Positions 9,482-17,129 of a DNA stretch of 45,825 nucleotides are shown here, in pieces. The notes below the pieces were generated by a model. That model was not told the DNA's origin. It was given only the letters and a program-made list of their open reading frames with translations, and made no database searches. This DNA comes from Burkholderiales bacterium RIFCSPLOWO2_12_FULL_61_40. Its GTDB lineage: Bacteria > Pseudomonadota > Gammaproteobacteria > Burkholderiales > Burkholderiaceae_C. The stretch covers positions 1 through 45,825 of the forward strand of contig MESI01000098.1 of the NCBI GenBank assembly GCA_001770935.1, read 5' to 3'. Both the position numbers and the translations under genes were made by a program. Each line of letters begins with the position of its first letter. The stretch's first letter is position 1.

Positions 9482-9546
9482 GGTTGATCGCCGGGGACCG
9501 TGGTTCGATCAAGATACGCACTGCCTGCGATAGCCCCATTGCCTTT

Positions 9547-10035
9547 TTAAAGTTCAGCCAGAGGAGTGCGACCGGCCTGCTCATCGGCTTTCAGCAATTG
9601 AATCAGCTCACTCAGATCCTGGTCCAGGCGCAGCAAGGTGGGCGGCGACAGGCGCTCCAGCGCCTCTGGCAAAACACCTTCAAAAGGGCCTGGCACCTGC
9701 GCCAGCACCTGCAGCCCGGCGGGCAGAATGTGCAGGTGGACATTGCGCCGGTCTTCGGCAGATTTGGTCATGCTGATCATTTCCTTGCGCAGCAGGGTTT
9801 TGACCAGGTTGCTGGCGGTGGACTGGTGAACGTCCATGTTCCTGGCCAGCATGCCCATGCCAATGCCAGGATAGTCGCTGATCACATTCAGTGCCCAGAC
9901 CTGGGCACCACCCAGCCCCACTTGCTTTTCGACTTGCTGAAAATGGTTGCGTACGGCACTGAACACCACGCGAAAGCGCCTGAGCACCTGGGCTGGACTG
10001 GTCGTGTCTGTATGGGGACGGTTTTCTTGCGGCAT
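9547..10035 (-). CDS. MarR family transcriptional regulator
   Basis: A winged-helix dimeric regulator of about 162 residues. The fold is visible as an N-terminal dimerisation helix (VLRRFRVVFSAVRNHFQQVE), a helix-turn-helix segment (GMLARNMDVHQSTASNLVKTL), and the wing (MTKSAEDRRNVHLHILPAG) with the typical D-R-R. ATG 10035 is the preferred start; an in-frame GTG at 10092 would add 19 residues and lies nearer the upstream gene. It follows the dapB-like gene closely and is probably cotranscribed with it. The palindromes at 10907-10947, between this operon and the divergent ClC gene, are plausible targets for an autoregulating MarR protein (inference). Confidence 0.88.
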   Translation of the reverse strand: MPQENRPHTDTTSPAQVLRRFRVVFSAVRNHFQQVEKQVGLGGAQVWALNVISDYPGIGMGMLARNMDVHQSTASNLVKTLLRKEMISMTKSAEDRRNVHLHILPAGLQVLAQVPGPFEGVLPEALERLSPPTLLRLDQDLSELIQLLKADEQAGRTPLAEL

Positions 10036-10114
10036 ATGCACATCACTGGATAACGGTATCCACTGAATGATAGAGGCCAACACGCGGGCCACCGCAGCTG
10101 AGGGATGAAGAATT

Positions 10115-10861
10115 TCACGCCACTGCCAGCTGGCTGCGCACCATTCTCATCAACAGGTCGTCGAACGTGTAGAAACCCGTGCCACATAAGGCCAGCTGGC
10201 TCAAGGCAAAAGCCGCTCCGGTGCCAAATGCCCTGCGGTCAATGGAGTCATGGCTCAGGCGAACCGTCTGGTGCGGGAAACCGAAAATGACCTCATGGTG
10301 ACCCACAATGCCGCCCAAGCGCAGCGACGTGATCCGCTCCCCGGCGATCGACAAACTCTCCGCGATTTTTTTGGCTGTGCCGGACACTTCGGGCTTCTCG
10401 CGGAAATGCTGCTCCAGGATTTCCACATCGGCAAACGGCGCAATGCTGCGCAGCAGCTTGGAGGCCAGGATCAGGAAGTTGATGCCCAGCGTGATGTTGG
10501 GCGAGGACAGGACCCGCGTGTCATCCCCCAGGCTGCGCACATATTCCAGCTCGCGCGCACTGTAGGCCGAGATGGCGCTGACCAGCATCAACTGACGTTT
10601 GCGGACCTCTTCTCCATACAGGAAGACGGCATCTGGCCTGGAAAAATCCACCAGTGCATCCACAGGGTGTGTGTCCAGCCATTCACCCAGGCGAATGTTG
10701 TTGAGCCCGACGATCGGTATAACGCTGTCGGCAACGGTTGCCTCTTGCGCTGGCGCGGTTCGATGGGCCACCCAGCACAGCTCAAAACGGGGATCGGTGC
10801 GCAAAACCTGGGCCACGGCCTGACCGGCTTTGCCGTAGCCCATGAGTCCGATCTTTATCAT
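10115..10861 (-). CDS. DapB-like (dihydrodipicolinate reductase family) NAD(P)-dependent protein
   Basis: A 248-residue protein with an N-terminal Rossmann fold (IGLMGYGKAGQAVAQVL) and a C-terminal DapB-type domain. In the latter, NITLGINFLILASKLL and the segment EQHFREKPEVSGTAKKIAE correspond to the DapB substrate region. True DapB carries H-H-R-H-K-x-D-A-P-S-G-T-A there. Here the pattern is H-F-R-E-K-P-E-V-S-G-T-A: the lysine and SGTA remain, but the second histidine and the DAP part are changed. The lysine-pathway reaction is therefore doubtful; a related imine or amino-acid reductase is possible. The gene is followed by marR and is divergent from the ClC gene. Confidence 0.7.
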   Translation of the reverse strand: MIKIGLMGYGKAGQAVAQVLRTDPRFELCWVAHRTAPAQEATVADSVIPIVGLNNIRLGEWLDTHPVDALVDFSRPDAVFLYGEEVRKRQLMLVSAISAYSARELEYVRSLGDDTRVLSSPNITLGINFLILASKLLRSIAPFADVEILEQHFREKPEVSGTAKKIAESLSIAGERITSLRLGGIVGHHEVIFGFPHQTVRLSHDSIDRRAFGTGAAFALSQLALCGTGFYTFDDLLMRMVRSQLAVA

Positions 10862-10906
10862 ATGTCTCCTTTTTGTAACGGTGCTTCCAAAGGTGGGTGT
10901 TAACGA

Positions 10907-10926
10907 TTACATTTGGCGGAATGTAA
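10907..10926. promoter_or_regulatory. Perfect inverted repeat, candidate MarR operator 1
   Basis: TTACATT-N6-AATGTAA: a perfect 7-bp arm palindrome in the 148-bp gap between the divergent dapB-like/marR and ClC/uspA transcription units. Size and AT-rich arms suit a MarR dimer site. Which regulator binds is inference. Confidence 0.55.
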
Positions 10927-10933
10927 CATATTG

Positions 10934-10947
10934 CATTTGTCTAAATG
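10934..10947. promoter_or_regulatory. Second inverted repeat, candidate MarR operator 2
   Basis: CATTT-N4-AAATG lies 7 bp from the previous palindrome and shares its ACATT/AATGT core. Paired sites between divergent units fit a shared repressor. Confidence 0.45.
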
Positions 10948-11009
10948 TATCTAGGCAAGCTGCCTTAGAACACGTTGGTTGATTACGTCATTTCCTCTTA
11001 CAGCGACCC

Positions 11010-12326
11010 ATGCCACACCACCCTTCGGTTTATTCTGCGATCCGGCAAGAGGTTTATGACTGGCGTTTATGGGCAAGCCGAGGCGTCGTGCTGGCCTTTG
11101 CCGCCCTGGCCGGCTTGACGGTGGTGGTGTTCACCTGGATGACCGAGCACGCCCTTGCCCTTTTTTCTGAATTTGAAAACAAGTTCTGGTGGGGGCCTTT
11201 GTTGTGGACACCCGCAGCGACTGCCGCCATTGTCTGGCTGACGCGCAGGTATGCCGCAGGCGCTGCCGGTTCTGGCATTCCGCAGGTCATGGCGGCGCTG
11301 ACGCCCGAGGTGCCCAAGGCCTGCGTGAACCTGTATGTGTCCCTGCGCCTGGCGTTTGCCAAAATGGTGCTTGCCACTGGGGGATTGTTGGCCGGCCTGT
11401 CGCTGGGGCGCGAGGGGCCGTCGGTGCAAATTGCCGCCGGGGTCTTGCACCACGCCCGGCGTTGGCTGCCCAGGCAGTCGCAGGTGTCCGAGCATGGCTT
11501 GCTCATGGCTGGCGGTGCGGCAGGTATTGCAGCCGCTTTTAATACGCCGCTGGGCGGCGTCATGTTTGCCATCGAAGAGTTGTCGCGCAAACCCGAACAG
11601 CGCAACAGCGGCCTGTTGCTGGCGGCCATCGTGCTGGCGGGTTTGATGGCGGTTTCGGTCTACGGCAATTCCACCTACTTTGGCGTGATACGGGTGGAGA
11701 ACCTGAGTTGGGCCTTGCTACTGCCGGGCGTGCTGGTGGCCGTGTGCAGCGGTCTGGCGGGTGGACTGTTTGCCCGCCTGCTGCAGGTGTCATTGGCAGG
11801 CCTGTCGGGCGATGGGTTCAGCCGGTTTCGCCAGCACTCGCCCGTGCGCTTTGCCGCCCTTTGCGGGCTGGCCGTGGCGGTATTGGGTGTGGTGAGCCAT
11901 GGCGATACCTATGGCAGCGGATACACCCACACACGCGACATGCTGGAGGGCAAGGGCGATGCCTCGGGTCTGTATGTGTTGCTCAAATTCCTGGCCACCT
12001 GGATTACGGCGTGGGCAGGCGTTCCGGGCGGGCTCTTTGCGCCCTCGCTGGCGATCGGTGGCGCTTTGGGTAACGACATTGCCCAACTGACAGCCTATGC
12101 CAATGCCCCCACGCTGATCGCCTTGGGCATGGCGGGTTTTCTGGCGGCGGTGACCCAAGCCCCGCTAACCGCCTTCATCATCGTGATGGAAATGGTGGAT
12201 GGCCATGCGCTGGTGCTCAGCCTGATGGGCAGCGCGCTTATCGCCAGCGGCGTTTCCCGATTGATCAGTGCGCCTTTGTATTCCTCGCTGGCGCAATTGC
12301 AGATACGCCGCCTGCCGCAAACCTGA
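11010..12326 (+). CDS. ClC family chloride channel/transporter
   Basis: A 438-residue membrane protein with the three ClC anion-selectivity signatures: GSGIP (87-91), GREGP (133-137, with gating glutamate E135) and GGLFAP in the C-terminal half. FAIEEL (185-191) keeps the acidic residue that in ClC-ec1 carries protons, so 2Cl-/H+ exchange is more likely than a pure channel (inference). Proteobacterial relatives help in acid resistance and osmotic balance. No cytoplasmic CBS domains are present. A uspA gene follows 10 bases on, with its ribosome site overlapping the ClC stop region. The pair is divergent from dapB-like/marR across a palindrome-rich promoter region. Confidence 0.93.
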   Translation: MPHHPSVYSAIRQEVYDWRLWASRGVVLAFAALAGLTVVVFTWMTEHALALFSEFENKFWWGPLLWTPAATAAIVWLTRRYAAGAAGSGIPQVMAALTPEVPKACVNLYVSLRLAFAKMVLATGGLLAGLSLGREGPSVQIAAGVLHHARRWLPRQSQVSEHGLLMAGGAAGIAAAFNTPLGGVMFAIEELSRKPEQRNSGLLLAAIVLAGLMAVSVYGNSTYFGVIRVENLSWALLLPGVLVAVCSGLAGGLFARLLQVSLAGLSGDGFSRFRQHSPVRFAALCGLAVAVLGVVSHGDTYGSGYTHTRDMLEGKGDASGLYVLLKFLATWITAWAGVPGGLFAPSLAIGGALGNDIAQLTAYANAPTLIALGMAGFLAAVTQAPLTAFIIVMEMVDGHALVLSLMGSALIASGVSRLISAPLYSSLAQLQIRRLPQT

Positions 12327-12336
12327 AAGGAGAACA

Positions 12337-12891
12337 ATGTACAAGAAGTTGCTTGTCGTCGTGGATGACCGTGCGGTGACGCAATCCGCCATCTGGCAGG
12401 GGATTGAACTGGCCCGGTTTCACCGCGCGGACATTTTCTTTTTTTGCGTCTTGCCGAAGAACGTATTTTCAAATTCGGACCTCTTGCAGGTGGGGGAGAC
12501 CTCCCCCGATGAGTTCGAGCGCACAGCCAGGGAGCACGCTACCCGCCTGTTGGCTGACGCAAGTGCACTGGCTGAAGGTGCTGGTGTGTTCTGCCATACC
12601 GCGACGGGCATCGGTGCCGATGACGCCCAATGTGTTTCCGAGGCCGCCAATCATCGGCATTGCGATCTGATTGTTGTGGGGACCGAAGGACACAACGCGG
12701 TCGTGCGCCTCCTCACAGGGAGTATCGTTTCCGGTTTGATCTCCATAGCCACCGTTCCCGTTCTGGTTTGCCGGGACACGGAGGCAACACGTGGTTCGGG
12801 TCGCCGGGCCAGCGTGGCCATTCGTGCCAAGTACCGGCGCGATGAGCGGCGTGAAAGGCGCGAAAGACACGCAGGGGAAGAGAACGACTGA
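12337..12891 (+). CDS. Universal stress protein (UspA family)
   Basis: A 184-residue cytoplasmic protein of the Usp fold. It begins MYKKLLVVVDD and carries the ATP-binding pattern G-x2-G-x9-G-S (GTEGHNAVVRLLTGS) near residues 118-132, so it belongs to the ATP-binding class. The ATG at 12337 has a strong AAAGGAGA site and follows the ClC gene by 10 bases. The last ~35 residues (from about RGSGRRAS) form an unusual Arg/Glu-rich charged tail beyond the normal ~145-residue domain. The ClC-uspA pairing suggests a stress-responsive ion-balance unit (inference). Confidence 0.9.
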   Translation: MYKKLLVVVDDRAVTQSAIWQGIELARFHRADIFFFCVLPKNVFSNSDLLQVGETSPDEFERTAREHATRLLADASALAEGAGVFCHTATGIGADDAQCVSEAANHRHCDLIVVGTEGHNAVVRLLTGSIVSGLISIATVPVLVCRDTEATRGSGRRASVAIRAKYRRDERRERRERHAGEEND

Positions 12892-12892
12892 C

Positions 12893-12918
12893 AAAAAAAA
12901 GGAGCCCCGAAGGGCTCC
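12893..12918 (-). terminator. Rho-independent terminator between convergent genes
   Basis: The GGAGCCC/GGGCTCC stem (12901-12918) has a CGAA loop. Its eight-base T-run is on the minus strand, so it chiefly ends the TRAP/antiporter operon. The stem could also stall plus-strand transcription leaving uspA. Confidence 0.8.
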
Positions 12919-13051
12919 AAACTCGTTTTGCTGATCAGCTGCTCACGCCAAGCCAGCGTGGTCATTATATTTGAACAAATGTAATTATTTGACAAGGGAT
13001 TTCCCTATCCATGGGGATGGGCAAATATTCCTTGTGCAGGACGGGCATGAA

Positions 13052-14311
13052 TCAAAGCAGCCGGAAAGCCAATACCGCTACCAGGGTGGGCGGAATGGCA
13101 GCAACAAGGAGACCCAGGGGGTGGACCGTCATATCCTCAAAATTTCCCCGCAATATCGCCACGCCCGCAGGGTTGGGGGCATTTGCAATGACGGTCAGAC
13201 CTCCACCAGTCACCGCTCCAGCAACCAAGGCTACCTTAAACTCATGGCTCAAACCTTCCACCAAGGAGCCCAGGTAGGTCAATGCCGCGTTGTCCGTAAT
13301 GGCGGTGAGCAGGGTTGCGCCAAAATAAACACTCGTTGAATCCATGCTGAGCAAAATGGGTTGCAGCCACCACTGTTGCATTCCCCCGAGCACCACCAGG
13401 CCGGCAAGGAAAAAGGCGACCAGAAGTGCCTCGCGCAAGATCAGGCGGTCTTGGTACTGTTGGTAGGCCGTGGAGAATCCCATGAAGAACAAGAACAGGC
13501 CCATGAATACCGCAGGGTGGTGTGCAAACACCACCACTCCTGCCAGAAACAGCAAGTGCACCACAATGACGGAAAACGGCACGGAGTCTTGTTTGGTTGC
13601 CGCTTGTACCTTGATATTGCCCAATTCCCGGCGAAACAGCAGCGTTGCCGAGGCCGCGTTGAAGAGAACGGCAATACCGGCTTTCCAGCCGAAGTTTGCA
13701 ATCATGAACCAGATATCCCAGTTCCATTTGCTTGCCACCATCAGCACGGGGGGCGCCGCAAAGGGCGTGAGTGTGCCCCCGATGGAGATATTGACAAACA
13801 GCACGCCCAAGGTGACATATTTAAATTTTGTGCTGACGGCCTGACTGAATAGTGTGTCCCGGAGCATGAGCGCCGCCAAGGTCATGGCGGCGGGCTCGGT
13901 GATGAAAGATCCCATCAGTGGAACAAACGAAAGAGTCAAAAAATAAATGGACATATCGCGCTTCAACGGGACAAACCCGGAGATCAAATGCACGGCATAG
14001 GCCACAAACTGCAAAATGGGACGTGTTCCTGCAATCACCATAATGGCAAACACGAACATGGGTTCCGTAAAGTTTCGTGAATCCAGGTAATCGGTGGCCG
14101 TTTGTTTGCCACCGGTGACCAGCATAAACAGAACCAGAACCATTGCCCAGAAACCGAATACAACCTCGACCTCCCCAAGCAAGTGCCACAGGCCCGCATG
14201 TTTGGGCCGGGTGTGGGCCAGATGCTCAAAAAATTTGGTTGAAAAAGTGTGGATCAACGCCAACCCGAACAGGGCAGCGCCAACCAATTGGACAGGTGTG
14301 GCTTCGGTCAT
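13052..14311 (-). CDS. Putative Na+/H+ antiporter (ion-transporter superfamily)
   Basis: A 419-residue membrane protein with about ten hydrophobic segments. Landmarks are GSFITEPAAMTLAALMLRD, NISIGGTLTPFAAPPVLMVA and a C-terminal TAITDNAALTYLGSLVEG plus GGGLTVIANAPNPAG. These resemble the putative Na+/H+ antiporter family related to NhaD/ArsB carriers, in which paired TEP and TDN segments are probably the ion-binding re-entrant regions. The gene starts 33 bases after dctM on the same strand. An Na+ extruder beside a Na+-driven TRAP importer makes sense energetically, since it would restore the gradient (inference). The substrate is not proven by sequence. Confidence 0.75.
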   Translation of the reverse strand: MTEATPVQLVGAALFGLALIHTFSTKFFEHLAHTRPKHAGLWHLLGEVEVVFGFWAMVLVLFMLVTGGKQTATDYLDSRNFTEPMFVFAIMVIAGTRPILQFVAYAVHLISGFVPLKRDMSIYFLTLSFVPLMGSFITEPAAMTLAALMLRDTLFSQAVSTKFKYVTLGVLFVNISIGGTLTPFAAPPVLMVASKWNWDIWFMIANFGWKAGIAVLFNAASATLLFRRELGNIKVQAATKQDSVPFSVIVVHLLFLAGVVVFAHHPAVFMGLFLFFMGFSTAYQQYQDRLILREALLVAFFLAGLVVLGGMQQWWLQPILLSMDSTSVYFGATLLTAITDNAALTYLGSLVEGLSHEFKVALVAGAVTGGGLTVIANAPNPAGVAILRGNFEDMTVHPLGLLVAAIPPTLVAVLAFRLL

Positions 14312-14344
14312 GGGATGTAACTGTGTAAATTTGTCGGGTGCCTA

Positions 14345-16171
14345 TTATTTCATGGCGTCGTTCCCCGCCTCTTCAAGCATAGCCTTCATGGGGTCATCCT
14401 CGGTCGTGGCCGCATCTTCGGCAGCGGGGTCCGCCGGTTCACCTTCCATGGCCATGCCCTCCATGCCGGCGGTGGGGTCGGCGGCCTCATCGGCCTGGGG
14501 CATCTCCAGCTGTTCCATGATCTGGTCGGAGCTCAGCGACTCCTCCTTCTCGATGCCACCGGTGACCAGCACCGGGAAGGCAATCACCGCAGCCAGCATG
14601 ATCAATTGCAGCACGATGAAGGCGATGGAGCCTTTGTAGATCTCGGTGGTTTTGACCGAGGGAATCAGCTTGCCGGTGACCCGGTCCCTGTAGTCAAACT
14701 TGGCCGCCACGCTGCGCAGGTAGAACAGGGCAAAACCGAACGGCGGTGTGAGGAACGAGGTCTGCAAGTTCATGGCGATGATCACGCCAAACCAGATCAT
14801 GGCCTGGTCCGGGGTCATGCCGGGCACCAGTCCGGGCAGGATCTTCTCGGCCACGGGGGCCAGGAGCGGAATCACGATGAAGGCGATCTCGAAGAAGTCG
14901 ATGAAGCAGCCCAGAATGAACACCAGGATATTCACCACAATCAAAAAGCCCAAGGCGCCGCCAGGAATCTTGTCAAACAGGTGTTCCACCCAGATGTGGC
15001 CGTCGGCAGCGTTGAAGGTGAAGCTGAAAACGGTGGAGCCAATCAGGATGAACAGCACAAAGGAGGCCAGCTTGGCAGTGTTCTCCAGGGCCTGTTTCAT
15101 GAGGGGCATGCTCAGACGGCGCTTGCCCAAGGCCAGCACCAGGGCGCCCAGTGCACCCATGGCACCGCCTTCGGTGGGGGTGGCCACACCCAGAAAGATC
15201 GTACCCAGCACCAGGAAGATGAGGATCAGCGGAGGCATCAGCACAAATGTCACCTGCTCGGCCAGCTTGGACAGCAGGCCCATGCGGGTCACCTTGTTGG
15301 CAATGGACAGTGCCAGACCGGTCAGGGAGGCCAGCGTCAGCGACAGAATCACGATTTCATCGCCAGGGGAGGCGGTTTCGCGCTCCAGCCACTTCGTCAT
15401 CAGACCGTCATGCACCTGGGCCCAGGCGTAACCCACACCGATGCACACCAACACCAGCGCCAGCAGGGATTTGTGGCCGGAGTTGCCGTTGTCTTCCTTG
15501 AACAGCAGGGCTTCGGGCGGCAGTGCCGGCACCATGGCCGGCTTGAAAATGGCCACGGCCACGATGAAGGCGATGTACAAGCCCACCAGCAGCAAACCGG
15601 GGATCAGGGCGCCGGAGTACATGTCGCCCACCGAGCGGCCCAGTTGGTCCGCCAGCACAATCAGCACCAGCGAGGGGGGGACGGCCTGCGCCAGCGTGCC
15701 CGAGGCGGTGATGGTGCCGGTGGCAATGGTGCGGCTGTAGCCGTAGCGCAGCATCACAGGCAGGGAAATCAGGCCCATGGAGATGACAGCCGCAGCGACC
15801 ACGCCGGTGGTGGCGGCCAGCAAGGCACCCACCAGAATCACCGCGATGGCCACGCCGCCGCGCACCGGGCCAAACACCTGGCCCACGGTTTCCAGCAGGT
15901 CCTCGGCCATGCCGGAGCGTTCCAGAATAATGCCCATGAAGGTGAAAAACGGAATGGCCAGCAGCGTGTCGTTTTGCATGATGCCGAAGATGCGCAAGGG
16001 CAGCGCCTGGAACATGGCGGCCGGGAAGATGCCGGCCTCAATGCCCACAAAACCGAAGGCCAGGCCCGTGGCCGCCAGGCCAAAGGCTACCGGGAAGCCG
16101 GTGAGCAGCAGGACAAACAGTCCGCAGAACATGAGGGGCACAAATTGCTGTGCCAGGAAAGTGGTTTGCAT
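14345..16171 (-). CDS. dctM: TRAP transporter large permease subunit (DctM family, FcbT3-like)
   Basis: A 608-residue inner-membrane protein of the DctM/IT superfamily, the ion-coupled transport channel of tripartite ATP-independent periplasmic transporters. Family segments include PFFTFMGIILERSGMAEDLL, VPPSLVLIVLADQLGRSVGDMY and the scoop-loop motifs PTEGGAMGALGALV and NLQTSFLTPPFGFALFYLR. It is longer than typical DctM (~430), with a large mid-protein insertion between the halves. It also has a C-terminal tail of about 65 residues rich in Glu, Asp, Ala and Met. The ATG follows immediately on the dctQ stop codon, with GGAGA inside dctQ, so translation is coupled. The periplasmic partner is probably the TakP-like protein at 5467-6549. 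Confidence 0.92.
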   Translation of the reverse strand: MQTTFLAQQFVPLMFCGLFVLLLTGFPVAFGLAATGLAFGFVGIEAGIFPAAMFQALPLRIFGIMQNDTLLAIPFFTFMGIILERSGMAEDLLETVGQVFGPVRGGVAIAVILVGALLAATTGVVAAAVISMGLISLPVMLRYGYSRTIATGTITASGTLAQAVPPSLVLIVLADQLGRSVGDMYSGALIPGLLLVGLYIAFIVAVAIFKPAMVPALPPEALLFKEDNGNSGHKSLLALVLVCIGVGYAWAQVHDGLMTKWLERETASPGDEIVILSLTLASLTGLALSIANKVTRMGLLSKLAEQVTFVLMPPLILIFLVLGTIFLGVATPTEGGAMGALGALVLALGKRRLSMPLMKQALENTAKLASFVLFILIGSTVFSFTFNAADGHIWVEHLFDKIPGGALGFLIVVNILVFILGCFIDFFEIAFIVIPLLAPVAEKILPGLVPGMTPDQAMIWFGVIIAMNLQTSFLTPPFGFALFYLRSVAAKFDYRDRVTGKLIPSVKTTEIYKGSIAFIVLQLIMLAAVIAFPVLVTGGIEKEESLSSDQIMEQLEMPQADEAADPTAGMEGMAMEGEPADPAAEDAATTEDDPMKAMLEEAGNDAMK

Positions 16172-16774
16172 TTATTTGTCTCCTGCCAGCATGCGGGCGG
16201 CTTGGGCTTCCAGCTCTTCGAGGTGTTTTTGTTCGTCAGACTTGTTTTCTTCACTGCTGAGCACGTCGGGGCCATTGCCGGTCAAAAAGGCGATGCGTTT
16301 GATCAGCTCCGACACACCTTGCAGCGCCAGCAGGGTAAAGCCCACCGGAATCAGCACATAGGCGGGCCAGCGGATCAGTCCACCGGCGTTTTGCGACATT
16401 TCTCCGCTGGTCAAGGCCTGCATGAAGAAAGGCCAGCCCAAGGAGACGGTGATCACACAAAAGGGCAGCAGCACGGCCACAATGCCCACCACGTCCACCC
16501 AGTTGCGTGTGCGTTCACTCAGTTTGGAAGAAATGAAGTCAATGCGCACATGCGAGTTCTTCAAGAAACCGTAGCCCGCGCCCAGCAAAAATACCGCGGC
16601 AAACAGGTACCACTGGATTTCCAGCAAGCCGTTGGAACTGGTGTTGAAGATTTTTCGCACCAGCGCATTGCCCGCGCTGATGAGGGTGGTGATCAGAATC
16701 AGCCACATGGTGAATTTGCCGACCCAGGTGCTGATCGTGTCGATCAGCCGGGACAGCGCGAGTAAAGGTGCCAT
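16172..16774 (-). CDS. dctQ: TRAP transporter small permease subunit (DctQ family)
   Basis: A 200-residue membrane protein with four hydrophobic helices. FTMWLILITTLISAGNALVR and EIQWYLFAAVFLLGAGYGF match the DctQ pattern, including the conserved E-x-Q-W and the NSHVRIDF loop. It scaffolds DctM and contacts the binding protein. The start is ATG 16774 with GGAGACACC just upstream; the reading frame continues to 16972 but has no ribosome site. The stop TAA abuts the dctM ATG. The C-terminus carries a charged helical tail (SSEENKSDEQKHLEELEAQ). Confidence 0.9.
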   Translation of the reverse strand: MAPLLALSRLIDTISTWVGKFTMWLILITTLISAGNALVRKIFNTSSNGLLEIQWYLFAAVFLLGAGYGFLKNSHVRIDFISSKLSERTRNWVDVVGIVAVLLPFCVITVSLGWPFFMQALTSGEMSQNAGGLIRWPAYVLIPVGFTLLALQGVSELIKRIAFLTGNGPDVLSSEENKSDEQKHLEELEAQAARMLAGDK

Positions 16775-17129
16775 GGTGTCTCCTGCAGTTGTAATTAAAA
16801 GAGGGGCAGCGGCTGCGTTCCATTCTTGCCCCCTTTGCGAACCCGCCGAGTCTAAGCTTAATCGCCGGTTTTGCGGCTGAAGAAACCCTGACGTGCGATT
16901 CACGCGGCAGCGCAGGGCCAGCCAAGCGCCGTCTGCACGATCACGCTGGGCTACGTACTTGGGGCTATTCATGAAATATATCCCTGGCCCTTATGGAATA
17001 TGCGTGAGGTGCTATAAAAAAAATAGCATTTCGGTTTTGCCTGTGGCACTGCCGGTGTGCCCCTGCGGCGGGGGGTATGTGCTGAAAAGCCCAGCCCGCC
17101 GGGGTTTCGACTATGCTGTTCACCCCACC
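16775..17129. other. 355-bp divergent intergenic region, dctQ to SNF2 gene
   Basis: No gene is supported here. The region must hold the promoters for dctQM (minus) and the SNF2 gene (plus). Its second half contains interspersed repeat copy F (16972-17030). The open frame of the SNF2 gene runs through it from 16893, but the translation is not protein-like and includes the repeat. Confidence 0.7.
16972..17030 (+). repeat. Interspersed ~60-bp repeat, copy F (upstream of SNF2 gene)
   Basis: The most divergent copy: CCTGGCCCTTATGGAATATGC, GTGAGGTGCTAT and AAATAGCA align with the core of the other copies. Same orientation. Confidence 0.65.

Noticed and set aside
12942..12956. Possible reverse-oriented copy of the interspersed repeat
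   Set aside because: Only about 12 bases (GCGTGAGCAGCT in reverse complement) match and the GCCTC/AGCCCCC block is missing.
14606..16765. 719-codon open frame on the plus strand
   Set aside because: It lies opposite dctM and dctQ, is full of His/Gln/Gly from antisense GC-rich codons, and has no recognisable domain.
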